From Anaerocolumna sp047777345 (GTDB lineage: Bacteria; Bacillota; Clostridia; Lachnospirales; Lachnospiraceae): a stretch of DNA of 64,000 nucleotides. The stretch is from contig JBKEEJ010000016.1 in NCBI GenBank assembly GCA_047777345.1, forward strand, positions 1-64,000. Direction: 5' to 3'. The translations under genes were made by a program, and so were the position numbers. The notes under the pieces were generated by a model, which ran no database searches, was not told the DNA's origin, and saw only the letters and a program-made list of their open reading frames with translations. Positions 8,182 to 16,637 of this stretch are shown piece by piece (position 1 is the stretch's first letter; every line of letters starts with the position of its first letter).

Positions 8182-8228
8182 AATCTGGTAGACCCAATTA
8201 TTTTATCACAAGTTACCAGATTAAACAA
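8182..8228 (-). promoter_or_regulatory. agrA promoter overlapped by an inverted repeat
   Basis: On the minus strand TTGTTT (8228-8223) and TAAAAT (8205-8200) are separated by 17 bases, a good sigma-A promoter 64 bases before agrA. The inverted repeat AATCTGGTA (8182-8190) / TACCAGATT (8214-8222) spans the -10 and could be an operator. Confidence 0.6.
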
Positions 8229-8357
8229 ATTATGTATTTTTTTGCAGGATAATGGGTTCTGTATAACGATAATAAAGAGCCTGGAAAGCCAGACTCTGAT
8301 TATGATGCGCTACACATCCTGCCCTTAAAATCAATTACAAGTTAATTCAGTTAACCA

Positions 8358-8516
8358 AAAAAATACCTTCTATACCAGGTGTGATTTTGTATAGAAGGTA
8401 TTTTCCTGTTGTAGGAGTTACATGGTTTCTTGGTTCTCATCTCACCTGTATAACACATATGAAAGCCGTTGGGATAGCTCAAAATAAAATGAATTATACT
8501 CCCAATCTCGATTGAC
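8358..8516 (-). ncRNA. candidate Agr-controlled small RNA
   Basis: A transcript of about 160 bases is predicted to start near 8516, just after the -10 at 8528-8523. It would end at a strong hairpin, ATACCTTCTATAC (8363-8375) with GTATAGAAGGTAT (8389-8401), followed on this strand by a T-run. Within it TTGGGA and TCCCAA can form another stem. The longest reading frame from a plausible start (MRTKKPCNS..., 29 residues) runs through the terminator, so a coding role is unlikely. The Agr-type promoter recalls the placement of RNAIII in staphylococci, but there is no sequence similarity that I can claim. Confidence 0.6.
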
Positions 8517-8522
8517 AAATGC

Positions 8523-8587
8523 ATTATAACATGATTTTTCTCCATTTATAGGCAAATGTAGTAAATATTACGATTTTTGTAGTAAAT
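8523..8587 (-). promoter_or_regulatory. second AgrA-type promoter
   Basis: The decamer ATTTACTACA is present at 8587-8578 and 8566-8557 (period 21), followed after exactly 28 bases by TATAAT at 8528-8523. Repeat, period and spacing are the same as at the agrD promoter, and about 22 bases around the distal repeat are identical between the two. Confidence 0.78.
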
Positions 8588-8678
8588 AATAAAAAACTAT
8601 GTCATTATCTGTCATCTATTGTTTTTATAAATACTCATAAGACTTGTATACGGCACAATCTCTGCTGCCATTTTCCGA

Positions 8679-8961
8679 CTAAATAAATTCATATATACCA
8701 TCTTTCCCCACTAAAAATCCTTCTTCCACCATATGTTTTCTGAGACTGCTAAAATCGTCGTAATAATCTGCCAGTATAAGATTTACTTCCAGTTTCGTGT
8801 ATTTTCTGCCTGACTTAAATGCTTACGTTAACTCGGACAAAATCTTTCGTTTCTGAACTTGTACGGGTATGCTTTTAAACTTACCCCTTTCAAAAAAAAA
8901 CTGTTTATAATCTTTTTTCAATGCTTATTCCAAGGCGGTTTTTAAAACTTTTCATTCTTTC
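8679..8961 (-). pseudogene. decayed DUF2087-domain protein
   Basis: One minus-strand frame reads continuously except for two in-frame TAA codons. It gives KKDYKQFFFERGKFKSIPV, then KRKILSELT(stop)AFKSGRKYT, KLEVNLILADYYDDFSSLRK and HMVEEGFLVGKDGIYEFI, which follow the DUF2087 pattern of a lysine/tyrosine-rich helix, an EVN..L..YY.D motif, an LR pair and a GFL turn. The stops sit where lysine or glutamate codons are expected. No start or ribosome binding site was found, so the 5' part is probably lost too. The rest of 8588-9073 holds only AT-rich sequence. Confidence 0.7.
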
Positions 8962-9073
8962 TTTATTATCTTTATTATTTTTTTAATATTCTGCAGGCAA
9001 AAACCATAGAACTTTCCGTGTAATCGTGGTAAGATTATTCATATGTAACACTAAATGTAAGGAGATAAAACTT

Positions 9074-10390
9074 ATGAAAACCAAATTATTCAGCCGCCTG
9101 TTTGCTCTGGCAATCCTGTTAGCGGTTATTTTTCCGCCTTTTCATGTACAAGCAAAAGAGGTGGAATTCCCGGAAATCAGTATTAAGCTTACCATACCGG
9201 AACAAACGGTCGTTTTAACAAGCCATACACCTAATACGGATGAAAACTGGAAAGTTGCCGGAATAACGGACCCGAAAAGCGAAAAAAAGACCATGAATAA
9301 TATGGGAGTAGTGGCAATCCTATATGATAAAAATTCCAACTCCACCGTCCGGTTAATGGAAAAATACTCCGGTACCACCCGAAAAATCTTTCATTTATCC
9401 CTCTTATCCGAAAAAGAGTTAGATGAGTTTTTAGAAAGCTTTACTTCCGACACGGACAGGAATGAGAAAGCTACCATAGAAAAATATTCCCACCCGGAAA
9501 TTCCCTTTTATCGTTACACCCTTAAAGTGGAACAAGAAGGAGATACATACCAGGAAATTATTTATGGAACCATAGTTAACGGTTGTGCGGTTAATTTTGA
9601 TACCTACGCCAAAAACAACAAAGAACCTATAGACGAAAGCTTTATTAAGGAACTGGTGGCAGGATCCCACTTTACTGAATTTTTGGACAAAGCCGAAGTG
9701 GAAAAACAAGAAAGGTCCTTTCGTATCCGGGTTATTATTTTCCTGATTGTCAGCGCCGGCCTGATTACTGCCGCCGTCTTTTATAACAGGAAGAAACGTC
9801 GGAAATTAAACGAGGCAAAAGCGGCAAAAGCGGATGCTCTGAGTAAGTTTTATACGGAACAAAAGAAAAAAGAAGAGCAAAATATAAAAGACCCCGTTTT
9901 ATTCGTTAACCGTACCAGGTATACGGAAGAAGTTATCAAAGACTATTTTTATTATAATGAAATATTTCACAAATTAAAAACCTGGATTATAGTTGCAGTT
10001 TGCTTCCTATTGATTTTGGTAATGCTGTATCAGACAAAATACAGTTTTATCAGCTGCAGTATTGCCGTTATACTGCTGTTTGCTTTTGTTTACTATCAGG
10101 GTATTCGTATTGAGAAATTAATCAAACAGACAATGAACGTATATCATAAAAATAAAAATACGGAAGCGGTATTTACCTTTTATGAAGATTATTTTACCTT
10201 ATCCGGAATACAATACCTTTCCAAATACCCTTATTTACAGATTACAGAAATTAGGGAATACAAGGATTATATCTACCTTTATAACGGGCCGGATAAAGCT
10301 TTTTATATGAAAAAAGACGGCTTTGACAAGGACGTGAATGATTTCATAAAATTCATAAAAGAGACAGTAAAATCAAAGAAAACTCATTAA
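9074..10390 (+). CDS. membrane protein with signal peptide and YcxB-like C-terminal domain
   Basis: This 438-residue protein begins with a signal peptide or anchor (MKTKLFSRLFALAILLAV, ending near HVQAKE). An extracytoplasmic domain of about 190 residues follows, then a membrane segment (VIIFLIVSAGLITAAVFY), a charged region, two more hydrophobic segments and a C-terminal domain with FTFYEDYFTLSG and ITEIREYKDYIYLY, which resembles YcxB-type domains. AAGGAGATAAAACTT precedes the ATG. The function is unknown. It is monocistronic, with a palindromic repeat downstream. Confidence 0.7.
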   Translation: MKTKLFSRLFALAILLAVIFPPFHVQAKEVEFPEISIKLTIPEQTVVLTSHTPNTDENWKVAGITDPKSEKKTMNNMGVVAILYDKNSNSTVRLMEKYSGTTRKIFHLSLLSEKELDEFLESFTSDTDRNEKATIEKYSHPEIPFYRYTLKVEQEGDTYQEIIYGTIVNGCAVNFDTYAKNNKEPIDESFIKELVAGSHFTEFLDKAEVEKQERSFRIRVIIFLIVSAGLITAAVFYNRKKRRKLNEAKAAKADALSKFYTEQKKKEEQNIKDPVLFVNRTRYTEEVIKDYFYYNEIFHKLKTWIIVAVCFLLILVMLYQTKYSFISCSIAVILLFAFVYYQGIRIEKLIKQTMNVYHKNKNTEAVFTFYEDYFTLSGIQYLSKYPYLQITEIREYKDYIYLYNGPDKAFYMKKDGFDKDVNDFIKFIKETVKSKKTH

Positions 10391-10465
10391 ATAAGTTTTG
10401 TTTCACATTTAAACTTTAAAACTTATAAATAATTATTGAAAGACAAATTTATATGATTTAAAACG

Positions 10466-10537
10466 AAAAAAGGGCTGTTACATAATGCATTGCCATTCCT
10501 GATGCACTTAATCATGCATTGTTGCAACAGCCCCTTA
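10466..10537. repeat. palindromic repeat copy 2 / terminator
   Basis: The left arm AAAGGGCTGTTACATAATGCA pairs imperfectly with a right arm that reads TGCATTGTTGCAACAGCCCC. It separates the membrane-protein gene from accA, which converge here, and could end both transcripts. The inner GCATTGCCATTCCTGA recalls inner parts of the copies at 20107 and 35263. Confidence 0.75.
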
Positions 10538-10578
10538 TAATTTGCTGTATTTTATCCTGCTCTAAACCAATTATTTTA

Positions 10579-11367
10579 CTACATATTGCGGAATCTTTCG
10601 TAGCGTCTGGCTACAATCTCTTCTTTCGGCATGGACCGGTAACGGCTTATGAAATCCAAAATGTCCGCCCTAAGGCCAGCTGCTACTGTTTCCATATTAT
10701 CCAGATGCAATGTTTCCTTTTCCGGAATAATACGTTCTATAATATTTAGTTCCTTTAAATCGGCTGCGGTGATTTTCATTACTTCCGCCGCTTCGCTGGC
10801 CCTTTTGCTGTCTTTCCACAGAATGGACGCAAACCCTTCGGGAGACAGTATGGAATAGGTAGCATTTTCAAGCATCCATACCTCATTGGCTACAGCCAAT
10901 GCCAAAGCTCCGCCGCTTCCTCCTTCTCCGATTACAATGGAAAGAATGGGTACCCTGATTGCGGACATTTCATATAAGTTTCTGGCAATGGCTTCTCCCT
11001 GTCCCTTTTCCTCTGCCTCAATACCGCAAAAAGCTCCGGGAGTATCGATAAAACAAATAATGGGACGATTGAATTTTTCCGCCTGCTTCATCAGACGCAA
11101 TGCCTTCCTGTAACCCTTTGGATTGGCCATACCATAATTTCTTTTTAAATTTTGCTTTATGCTTCGTCCTTTTTGCTGTCCTATTACAGTTACGCTAATA
11201 TCATCAATAAAAGCGATTCCTGCCACAATGGCTCCGTCATCACCGGAAACCCGGTCTCCATGCAGTTCCATAAATTTATTAAATATAGCGCTTATAAAAT
11301 CCAGACTGGTTGGCCTTTGTGTACTTCTTGCAATCAAAACCCGATCCCAGGCAGTTAAATCTGACAT
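10579..11367 (-). CDS. accA: acetyl-CoA carboxylase carboxyltransferase subunit alpha
   Basis: This protein of about 262 residues is the alpha half of the carboxyltransferase that moves the carboxyl group from biotin to acetyl-CoA. It has the AccA opening TAWDRVLIARSTQRPTSLDF and the crotonase-like segments GQQKGRS, FIDTPGAFCGIEAEEKGQGE and GEGGSGGALALAVAN. A TTG at 11406 lacks a ribosome binding site, while the ATG at 11367 follows GGTGAGG and is preferred. It is the last gene of the fab/acc operon, after accD. Confidence 0.93.
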   Translation of the reverse strand: MSDLTAWDRVLIARSTQRPTSLDFISAIFNKFMELHGDRVSGDDGAIVAGIAFIDDISVTVIGQQKGRSIKQNLKRNYGMANPKGYRKALRLMKQAEKFNRPIICFIDTPGAFCGIEAEEKGQGEAIARNLYEMSAIRVPILSIVIGEGGSGGALALAVANEVWMLENATYSILSPEGFASILWKDSKRASEAAEVMKITAADLKELNIIERIIPEKETLHLDNMETVAAGLRADILDFISRYRSMPKEEIVARRYERFRNM

Positions 11368-11414
11368 AGTAACCTCACCTTCCGGGGTATTTTCTTTATT
11401 ACCCAATTAATAGT

Positions 11415-12272
11415 TTAACTTTTAATCAGCATGGACAAGGTTGATTTTAATTTATTTCTCTTTACAATTTTATCAATAAAGCCGTGTTCCAGCAGGAATT
11501 CGGCACTTTGAAACCCTTCCGGCAGCCGCTGTCCAATGGTTTGCTCAATTACCCTGGGGCCTGCAAACCCAATTAAGGCACCTGGTTCTGCCAAAATTAC
11601 ATCCCCTAACATGGCAAAACTTGCCATAACGCCGCCGGTTGTAGGATCCGTCAATACCGATATATATAACAGGCCTGCCTCGTCATGTTTTTTTAAGGCC
11701 TGAGAAGTTTTTGCCATCTGCATTAAGGACACAATTCCCTCCTGCATTCTGGCACCGCCGGAACAGCAAAAAATAATAACCGGGATTCTTAAATTTGTGG
11801 CTCTTTCAATCATTCTGGTCAGTTTTTCCCCAACCACTTTTCCCATACTGCCCATGAGGAAATTGGCTGCCATAACACCGATGGCAACGGGAAGATCGTC
11901 AATTTTTCCTTGCCCTGTAACTACCGCTTCATCAAGGCTTGTTACCATCTTCATTAATTCCAGCTTGGACTGATATCCGGGGAAATTTAAAGGGTCACTT
12001 ACAGCAAGTTCCTCATCCCACTCCGTAAAACTGCCCTTATCCAGTATCATGCTGATTCTGGTCCGTGGCGTGATACGAAAATAATTGCCGCAATTGGGGC
12101 AAATATAATAATTGGCCACAACATCTTCCGTATATACAATTTCATTGCATTTGTTGCATTTTTCAAATAAGCCGTCAGGTATCTGAGCCTCATCCAGAGA
12201 ATTTTTTACCTTGTCGCCTAATTGTACCTGTTTTAATCCTGCCATATTACTGGTGCACTTTTTAAAATTCAC
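11415..12272 (-). CDS. accD: acetyl-CoA carboxylase carboxyltransferase subunit beta
   Basis: The 285-residue beta subunit has an N-terminal zinc ribbon (CNKCNEIVY then CPNCG, two CxxC pairs near residues 39-61) and the carboxyltransferase core with CCSGGARMQEG and DPTTGGVMASFAMLGD. The start is GTG at 12272, preceded by AAGGGGGAAC and overlapping the end of accC by 11 bases, which suggests translational coupling. It pairs with AccA in the carboxyltransferase. Confidence 0.94.
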   Translation of the reverse strand: MNFKKCTSNMAGLKQVQLGDKVKNSLDEAQIPDGLFEKCNKCNEIVYTEDVVANYYICPNCGNYFRITPRTRISMILDKGSFTEWDEELAVSDPLNFPGYQSKLELMKMVTSLDEAVVTGQGKIDDLPVAIGVMAANFLMGSMGKVVGEKLTRMIERATNLRIPVIIFCCSGGARMQEGIVSLMQMAKTSQALKKHDEAGLLYISVLTDPTTGGVMASFAMLGDVILAEPGALIGFAGPRVIEQTIGQRLPEGFQSAEFLLEHGFIDKIVKRNKLKSTLSMLIKS

Positions 12273-13626
12273 CTAAAGTTCCCCCTTCGGATAAAATTCT
12301 TTCCACAAATCCGGTATCTATATTCCCTTTGATATAATCCTCATGATTAATCATCCGGTACTGAAAATCAATATTTGTGTCAATTCCCTCAATAACCAGT
12401 TCGCCTAAAACTCCCCGCATTTTTTGAATAGCCAGTTCCCTTGTCGCATCGTGAACCATCAGTTTTAAAATCAGAGAATCGTAAGCAGCAGGTATTTTAT
12501 AACCCGCATAAAGGGCTGTATCAATCCGCACCCCGTTTCCCCCGGGCAAATGAAGATTGGTCACCAGACCGGGAGAGGGAATAAAATTTTTGTCCGGATT
12601 TTCTGCGTTAATTCTGCACTCAATGGCATGGCCGGTAATCTTTATGTCCTCCTGCTTAAGCTTAAGCTTTTTACCGGAAGCAATTTCAATCTGTTCCCGA
12701 ATTAAATCAATACCGGTCACCAGTTCGGTCACACCGTGTTCAACCTGGATTCTGGTATTCATTTCTATAAAATAAAACTGATTATTCTCATCCAGCAAAA
12801 ACTCAATGGTACCGGCATTGCTGTAACCGACAGCTTTGGCTGCCTTTACTGCCGTATCTCCCATTCGTTTTCTTAATTTTTTATCGATTGCAAATGAGGG
12901 AGCTTCTTCAATCATTTTCTGATGTCTTCTTTGAATGGAACAGTCTCTTTCACCCAAATGGACCACATTACCGTAATTGTCAGCTAATATCTGAAATTCA
13001 ATATGCCTTGCCCTGGGAATATATTTTTCAATATACATCGTATCATTTCCAAAGGCATTTGCTGCTTCTTTACTGGCTGTTTCATAAAGATGCATAAATT
13101 CGTCTTCCTTGTAGACGATTCTCATTCCTTTTCCGCCCCCTCCCGCAGAAGCTTTTATCATAACCGGATACCCTATTTCATCCGCTATTTTTTTCCCTTC
13201 TTCTGCGGAATTGACAGGATCCTTGCTCCCCGGCACAATCGGTATGCCGGCTTCCATCATAGTTCTTCTGGCTTCGGATTTATTGCCCATTTTTTCAATG
13301 ACTTCCGGAGAAGGGCCAATAAAAGTAATGTTGCATTTACGGCAAAGGGCCGCAAATTTACTGTTTTCCGATAAAAAACCAAAACCGGGATGAATGGCAT
13401 CGGCTCCGGTTGCAAGGGTGGCGCTAAGAATCCGGTCTACCTTTAAATAACTGTCTTTTGAGGGCATGGGGCCAATACACACTGTTTCATCGGCCAACTG
13501 GGCATGAAGGGCTTCCTTGTCAATATCCGAGCAGACCGCAACCGTACCAATACCCATCTGTCGGCAGGCTCGAATGATGCGAACTGCTATCTCCCCACGA
13601 TTGGCTATTAAAACTTTCTTTATCAT
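12262..13626 (-). CDS. accC: biotin carboxylase subunit of acetyl-CoA carboxylase
   Basis: This protein of about 454 residues is an ATP-grasp enzyme that carboxylates biotin on AccB. Diagnostic segments are VLIANRGEIAVRI at the N-terminus, ASAGGGGKGMRIV (ATP loop), ERDCSIQRRHQKMIEEAPS, and FIEMNTRIQVEHGVTE with the metal-binding glutamates. The ATG at 13626 has an upstream GGGAG, whereas the earlier ATG at 13641 has none. It follows fabZ by about 55 bases, with a small GCCGGGG/CCCGGC hairpin in the gap. Confidence 0.95.
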   Translation of the reverse strand: MIKKVLIANRGEIAVRIIRACRQMGIGTVAVCSDIDKEALHAQLADETVCIGPMPSKDSYLKVDRILSATLATGADAIHPGFGFLSENSKFAALCRKCNITFIGPSPEVIEKMGNKSEARRTMMEAGIPIVPGSKDPVNSAEEGKKIADEIGYPVMIKASAGGGGKGMRIVYKEDEFMHLYETASKEAANAFGNDTMYIEKYIPRARHIEFQILADNYGNVVHLGERDCSIQRRHQKMIEEAPSFAIDKKLRKRMGDTAVKAAKAVGYSNAGTIEFLLDENNQFYFIEMNTRIQVEHGVTELVTGIDLIREQIEIASGKKLKLKQEDIKITGHAIECRINAENPDKNFIPSPGLVTNLHLPGGNGVRIDTALYAGYKIPAAYDSLILKLMVHDATRELAIQKMRGVLGELVIEGIDTNIDFQYRMINHEDYIKGNIDTGFVERILSEGGTLGEF

Positions 13627-13680
13627 AGTTCCTGCTCCCATCTAAACAATTTTGCCGGGTAACCCCGGCAGGTGGCATTT

Positions 13681-14103
13681 TTAACCAATAGCAAAGATTA
13701 ATTCCGCTTCGGCAAAAGTCCGCTCTCCATCATAGGCTTTCGCATTGGCAATTCCAACACTGCCTTTCCTTTTTATTAATTCAACTTCAAGCGTAAGAAC
13801 GTCACCTGGTACTACTTTATTGCGAAATCTTGCCTTATTGATTCCTCCAAAATAAGAATTCTTACCCCTGTTTTCTTCAAGGGACAAACATACCACCGCG
13901 CCGACCTGGGCCAGGGCTTCGATAATTAAAACACCTGGCATAACAGGTTCATCCGGAAAATGCCCCATAAAAAAAGGTTCATTATAGGACACACACTTAC
14001 GCCCTACCGCTCTTACTCCAGGTTCCAGTTCATCAATACGGTCAATTAATAAAAAAGGACTTCGCTGGGGTATGATTTTCCTTATTTCATTTATATCCAA
14101 CAT
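13681..14103 (-). CDS. fabZ: 3-hydroxyacyl-ACP dehydratase FabZ
   Basis: The 140-residue hot-dog-fold enzyme dehydrates 3-hydroxyacyl-ACP. The catalytic histidine is in FFMGHFPDEP (residue 48) and the glutamate in MPGVLIIEALAQ (residue 62). The N-terminal IIPQRSPFLLIDRI is typical. It sits between accB and accC, as in many Clostridia. No FabA or FabM isomerase is visible, so the route to unsaturated acids cannot be told from this cluster. Confidence 0.95.
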   Translation of the reverse strand: MLDINEIRKIIPQRSPFLLIDRIDELEPGVRAVGRKCVSYNEPFFMGHFPDEPVMPGVLIIEALAQVGAVVCLSLEENRGKNSYFGGINKARFRNKVVPGDVLTLEVELIKRKGSVGIANAKAYDGERTFAEAELIFAIG

Positions 14104-14121
14104 AACCTAAGCTCCTAACAC

Positions 14122-14556
14122 TTATAGTGGCTTAATGGTCACCAAAGGCTGACCATATTCCACCATATCTTTATTTTTCACAAGTATGGCTTCCACATAG
14201 CCATCATAGGCAGATTCTATTTCATTCATAATCTTCATAGCTTCAATAATACCAATAATCTGTCCCTTCTTAATCACATCCCCTACCGAAATAAAAGGTT
14301 CGCTATCTTCCGATTTTGCAGCATAGAAAGTACCGACCATGGGTGATTTAATGGTTTTTGTGCCAGTTTCTTTGTCCTTTTCGGTTGTTTTTTCTTCCGA
14401 AGCCTGGGGGGTAAATAAAACTTCAGTTGACTGATTATTGGTCCCGCCCCGGATAATTTCCATGGACAAGCTGCTGTCACCTTCTGTATATTTAAAAGAT
14501 GTTAAAGAAGACTCGGATACGGTTTTTATTAATTTTATAATATTTTCCATTTTCAT
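14122..14556 (-). CDS. accB: biotin carboxyl carrier protein of acetyl-CoA carboxylase
   Basis: This protein of about 144 residues has the biotinylation site EAMKIMNE in a C-terminal biotinyl domain, after a polar linker rich in Thr, Lys and Glu (about residues 45-65). The N-terminal helix matches other BCCPs. A GTG at 14568 touches the fabF stop codon, but the ATG at 14556 has AGGTGAT at good spacing and is preferred. The tight junction with fabF points to coupled translation. Confidence 0.93.
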   Translation of the reverse strand: MKMENIIKLIKTVSESSLTSFKYTEGDSSLSMEIIRGGTNNQSTEVLFTPQASEEKTTEKDKETGTKTIKSPMVGTFYAAKSEDSEPFISVGDVIKKGQIIGIIEAMKIMNEIESAYDGYVEAILVKNKDMVEYGQPLVTIKPL

Positions 14557-14568
14557 AATTGATATCAC

Positions 14569-15801
14569 CTATCCAACAAATTTTTTTACCAGCAAACTGC
14601 CGTTGTGACCGCCAAAGCCCATGGAGTTACTGATGGCATAATTCACGGTCACTTCCGCCGCCTCTTTCGTATAGTTTAAGTCCAGTTCTTCGTCCGGAAT
14701 TTCATATCCGGCAGTGGCATGAATATAATTTTCCATAACCGATTTTACGCAGACAATAAATTCCACAGCTCCTGCCGCTCCCAGCAAATGGCCGGTCAGA
14801 GACTTGGTAGAATTCACATATAGTTTATAGGCATGATCCCCGAAAGCCTTTTTAATGGCCCTGGTTTCAAATAAATCATTATATGGAGTGCTGGTTCCGT
14901 GAGCATTGATATAATCCACTTCTTCCGGCCTTATACCGGCTTCTTTAACGGCTAACAACATAGCTCTTGCAGCCCCTTCTCCGTCTTCGCTGGGAGAAGT
15001 TATGTGATAAGCGTCGCAGGTAGCACCATAACCGGCTAATTCAGCTAAAATAGTGGCTCCTCTTTGGACGGCATGTTCATAAGATTCTAAGACTATGACA
15101 CCGGCGCCTTCTCCCATAACAAAACCGCTTCTTTCTTTATCAAATGGTATGGATGCCCTGAAAGGATCTTCCGAAGTAGTCATAGCAGTTAAGGCGGAGA
15201 ATCCGGCAACACCGATAGGGGTTATGGCAGCTTCCGTCCCTCCGGCAATCATTACGTCGGCTTCATTGTTCTGAATATAACGGTAGGCTTCTCCAATAGA
15301 ATGGGTACCGGTAGCACAGGCTGTTACAATATTGGTACATTTTCCTTTTAATCCAAAGTGAATTGCCACATTTCCGGCAGCCATATTGGATATCATCAAA
15401 GGTACCAGTAAAGGCGCGATTCTTTTTGGCCCCTTTTCCAGCAGTTTTTTGTGTTCTCTCTCGATTGCCTGCAAACTTCCGATACCGGAACCAACCGACA
15501 CTCCGATTCTTGTCAAATCCTCTGTTTCCAGATTCAGCCCGGCATTTTCAATGGCCTGAGCCGCTGCCGCTACGGCATACTGACAAAAGAGCTCCATCCT
15601 TTTTGCAGTTTTTATATCCATGTATTTTTCCGGATGGAAATCTTCTACCTGTGCCGCCAGTTTTACTTTATAATCTGTCGTGTCAAAATAAGTAATCGGT
15701 TTAAATATATTCTTTTTTTCTTTTATATTCTGCCAGAAAGTATCAATATCATTTCCGACAGGAGATATAATTCCCATACCGGTAACAACCACTCTTTTCA
15801 T
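14569..15801 (-). CDS. fabF: beta-ketoacyl-ACP synthase II
   Basis: The 410-residue condensing enzyme elongates acyl-ACP with malonyl-ACP. The active-site cysteine is in TACATGTHSIG (Cys162), and the catalytic histidines are in NAHGTSTPYND and STKSLTGHLLGAAG. Length and motifs are those of KAS II. AGGAGGATTACAAC precedes the ATG. It is followed at once by accB. About 90 bases separate it from fabG upstream. Confidence 0.96.
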   Translation of the reverse strand: MKRVVVTGMGIISPVGNDIDTFWQNIKEKKNIFKPITYFDTTDYKVKLAAQVEDFHPEKYMDIKTAKRMELFCQYAVAAAAQAIENAGLNLETEDLTRIGVSVGSGIGSLQAIEREHKKLLEKGPKRIAPLLVPLMISNMAAGNVAIHFGLKGKCTNIVTACATGTHSIGEAYRYIQNNEADVMIAGGTEAAITPIGVAGFSALTAMTTSEDPFRASIPFDKERSGFVMGEGAGVIVLESYEHAVQRGATILAELAGYGATCDAYHITSPSEDGEGAARAMLLAVKEAGIRPEEVDYINAHGTSTPYNDLFETRAIKKAFGDHAYKLYVNSTKSLTGHLLGAAGAVEFIVCVKSVMENYIHATAGYEIPDEELDLNYTKEAAEVTVNYAISNSMGFGGHNGSLLVKKFVG

Positions 15802-15893
15802 GTTGTAATCCTCCTGAATTTACGCTGTTAATATTTTTTTAATCTTTTGCAATATAAGCTTTTCTATGTGAATAAACATTCCAATAACCATCT

Positions 15894-16637
15894 TTATGAT
15901 ATACTAAGACCTCCGTCCACAATAATGGTCTGACCGGTAATATAGGAAGCTTTGTCGGAAGCCAAAAAAGCCGCTGTTTCCGCAATATCTTCCGCTTCCC
16001 CTAATCTTCTTAAAGGTATCCGTTCTGTAATTTTTGATTTTAGCTCTTCCTTTAATACTGCGGTCATATCCGTATTAATATAACCTGGCGCTATGGCATT
16101 GACTGTAATACCTCTGGAACCCAATTCCTTTGCCAGGGATTTTGTCATACCGATAATTCCTGCCTTTGCGGCACTGTAGTTTACCTGTCCTATGTTGCCA
16201 ATAACACCGGATATGGAGGAAATATTAATAATACGTCCGCCCTTTTGCTTAATCATAAGGCGGGAAGCCTGTTTTAAACAATGAAAAACACCATTTAAGT
16301 TAGTGTCAATAACCTTGTCAAAATCTTCCTGTGTCATTTTAAGGATTAAATTATCTTTGGTAATTCCTGCGTTATTTACCAATATATCCACTTTGCCAAA
16401 TTCTTTTATGGCAAAATTAAACAACTGTTCCACTGCCTGCGGATCCGTCACATCAGCCTGAAAGGCAAGTGCCTTTTTTCCTTCTTTTGTAATCAGCTCC
16501 ACCACTTCTTCCGCTTTTTCTTTGGACCCGTTGTAATTCACTATCACATTGGCCCCATAACGGGCAAAAGTTAAGGCTATGGCTTTACCGATTCCTCTGC
16601 TGGCACCGGTGATAATTGCAACTTTATTTTCTAACAT
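15894..16637 (-). CDS. fabG: 3-oxoacyl-ACP reductase FabG
   Basis: This 247-residue short-chain dehydrogenase reduces 3-oxoacyl-ACP with NADPH. It has the cofactor motif GASRGIG (residues 11-17), NNAG, and the catalytic triad Ser141, Tyr154 and Lys158 in the SISG...YSAAK region. Its start overlaps the fabD stop by a few bases, which indicates coupled translation. Confidence 0.96.
   Translation of the reverse strand: MLENKVAIITGASRGIGKAIALTFARYGANVIVNYNGSKEKAEEVVELITKEGKKALAFQADVTDPQAVEQLFNFAIKEFGKVDILVNNAGITKDNLILKMTQEDFDKVIDTNLNGVFHCLKQASRLMIKQKGGRIINISSISGVIGNIGQVNYSAAKAGIIGMTKSLAKELGSRGITVNAIAPGYINTDMTAVLKEELKSKITERIPLRRLGEAEDIAETAAFLASDKASYITGQTIIVDGGLSIS

Noticed and set aside
8351..8545. 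A 64-codon minus-strand frame (MEKNHVIMHLSIEIG...)
   Set aside because: It contains the promoter -10 and the terminator hairpin of the candidate small RNA, has no matching ribosome binding site and no recognisable domain.
5748..9073. A hidden agrB in the Agr gaps
   Set aside because: No frame in these gaps is long or hydrophobic enough for an AgrB membrane peptidase; the longest remnant found is DUF2087.
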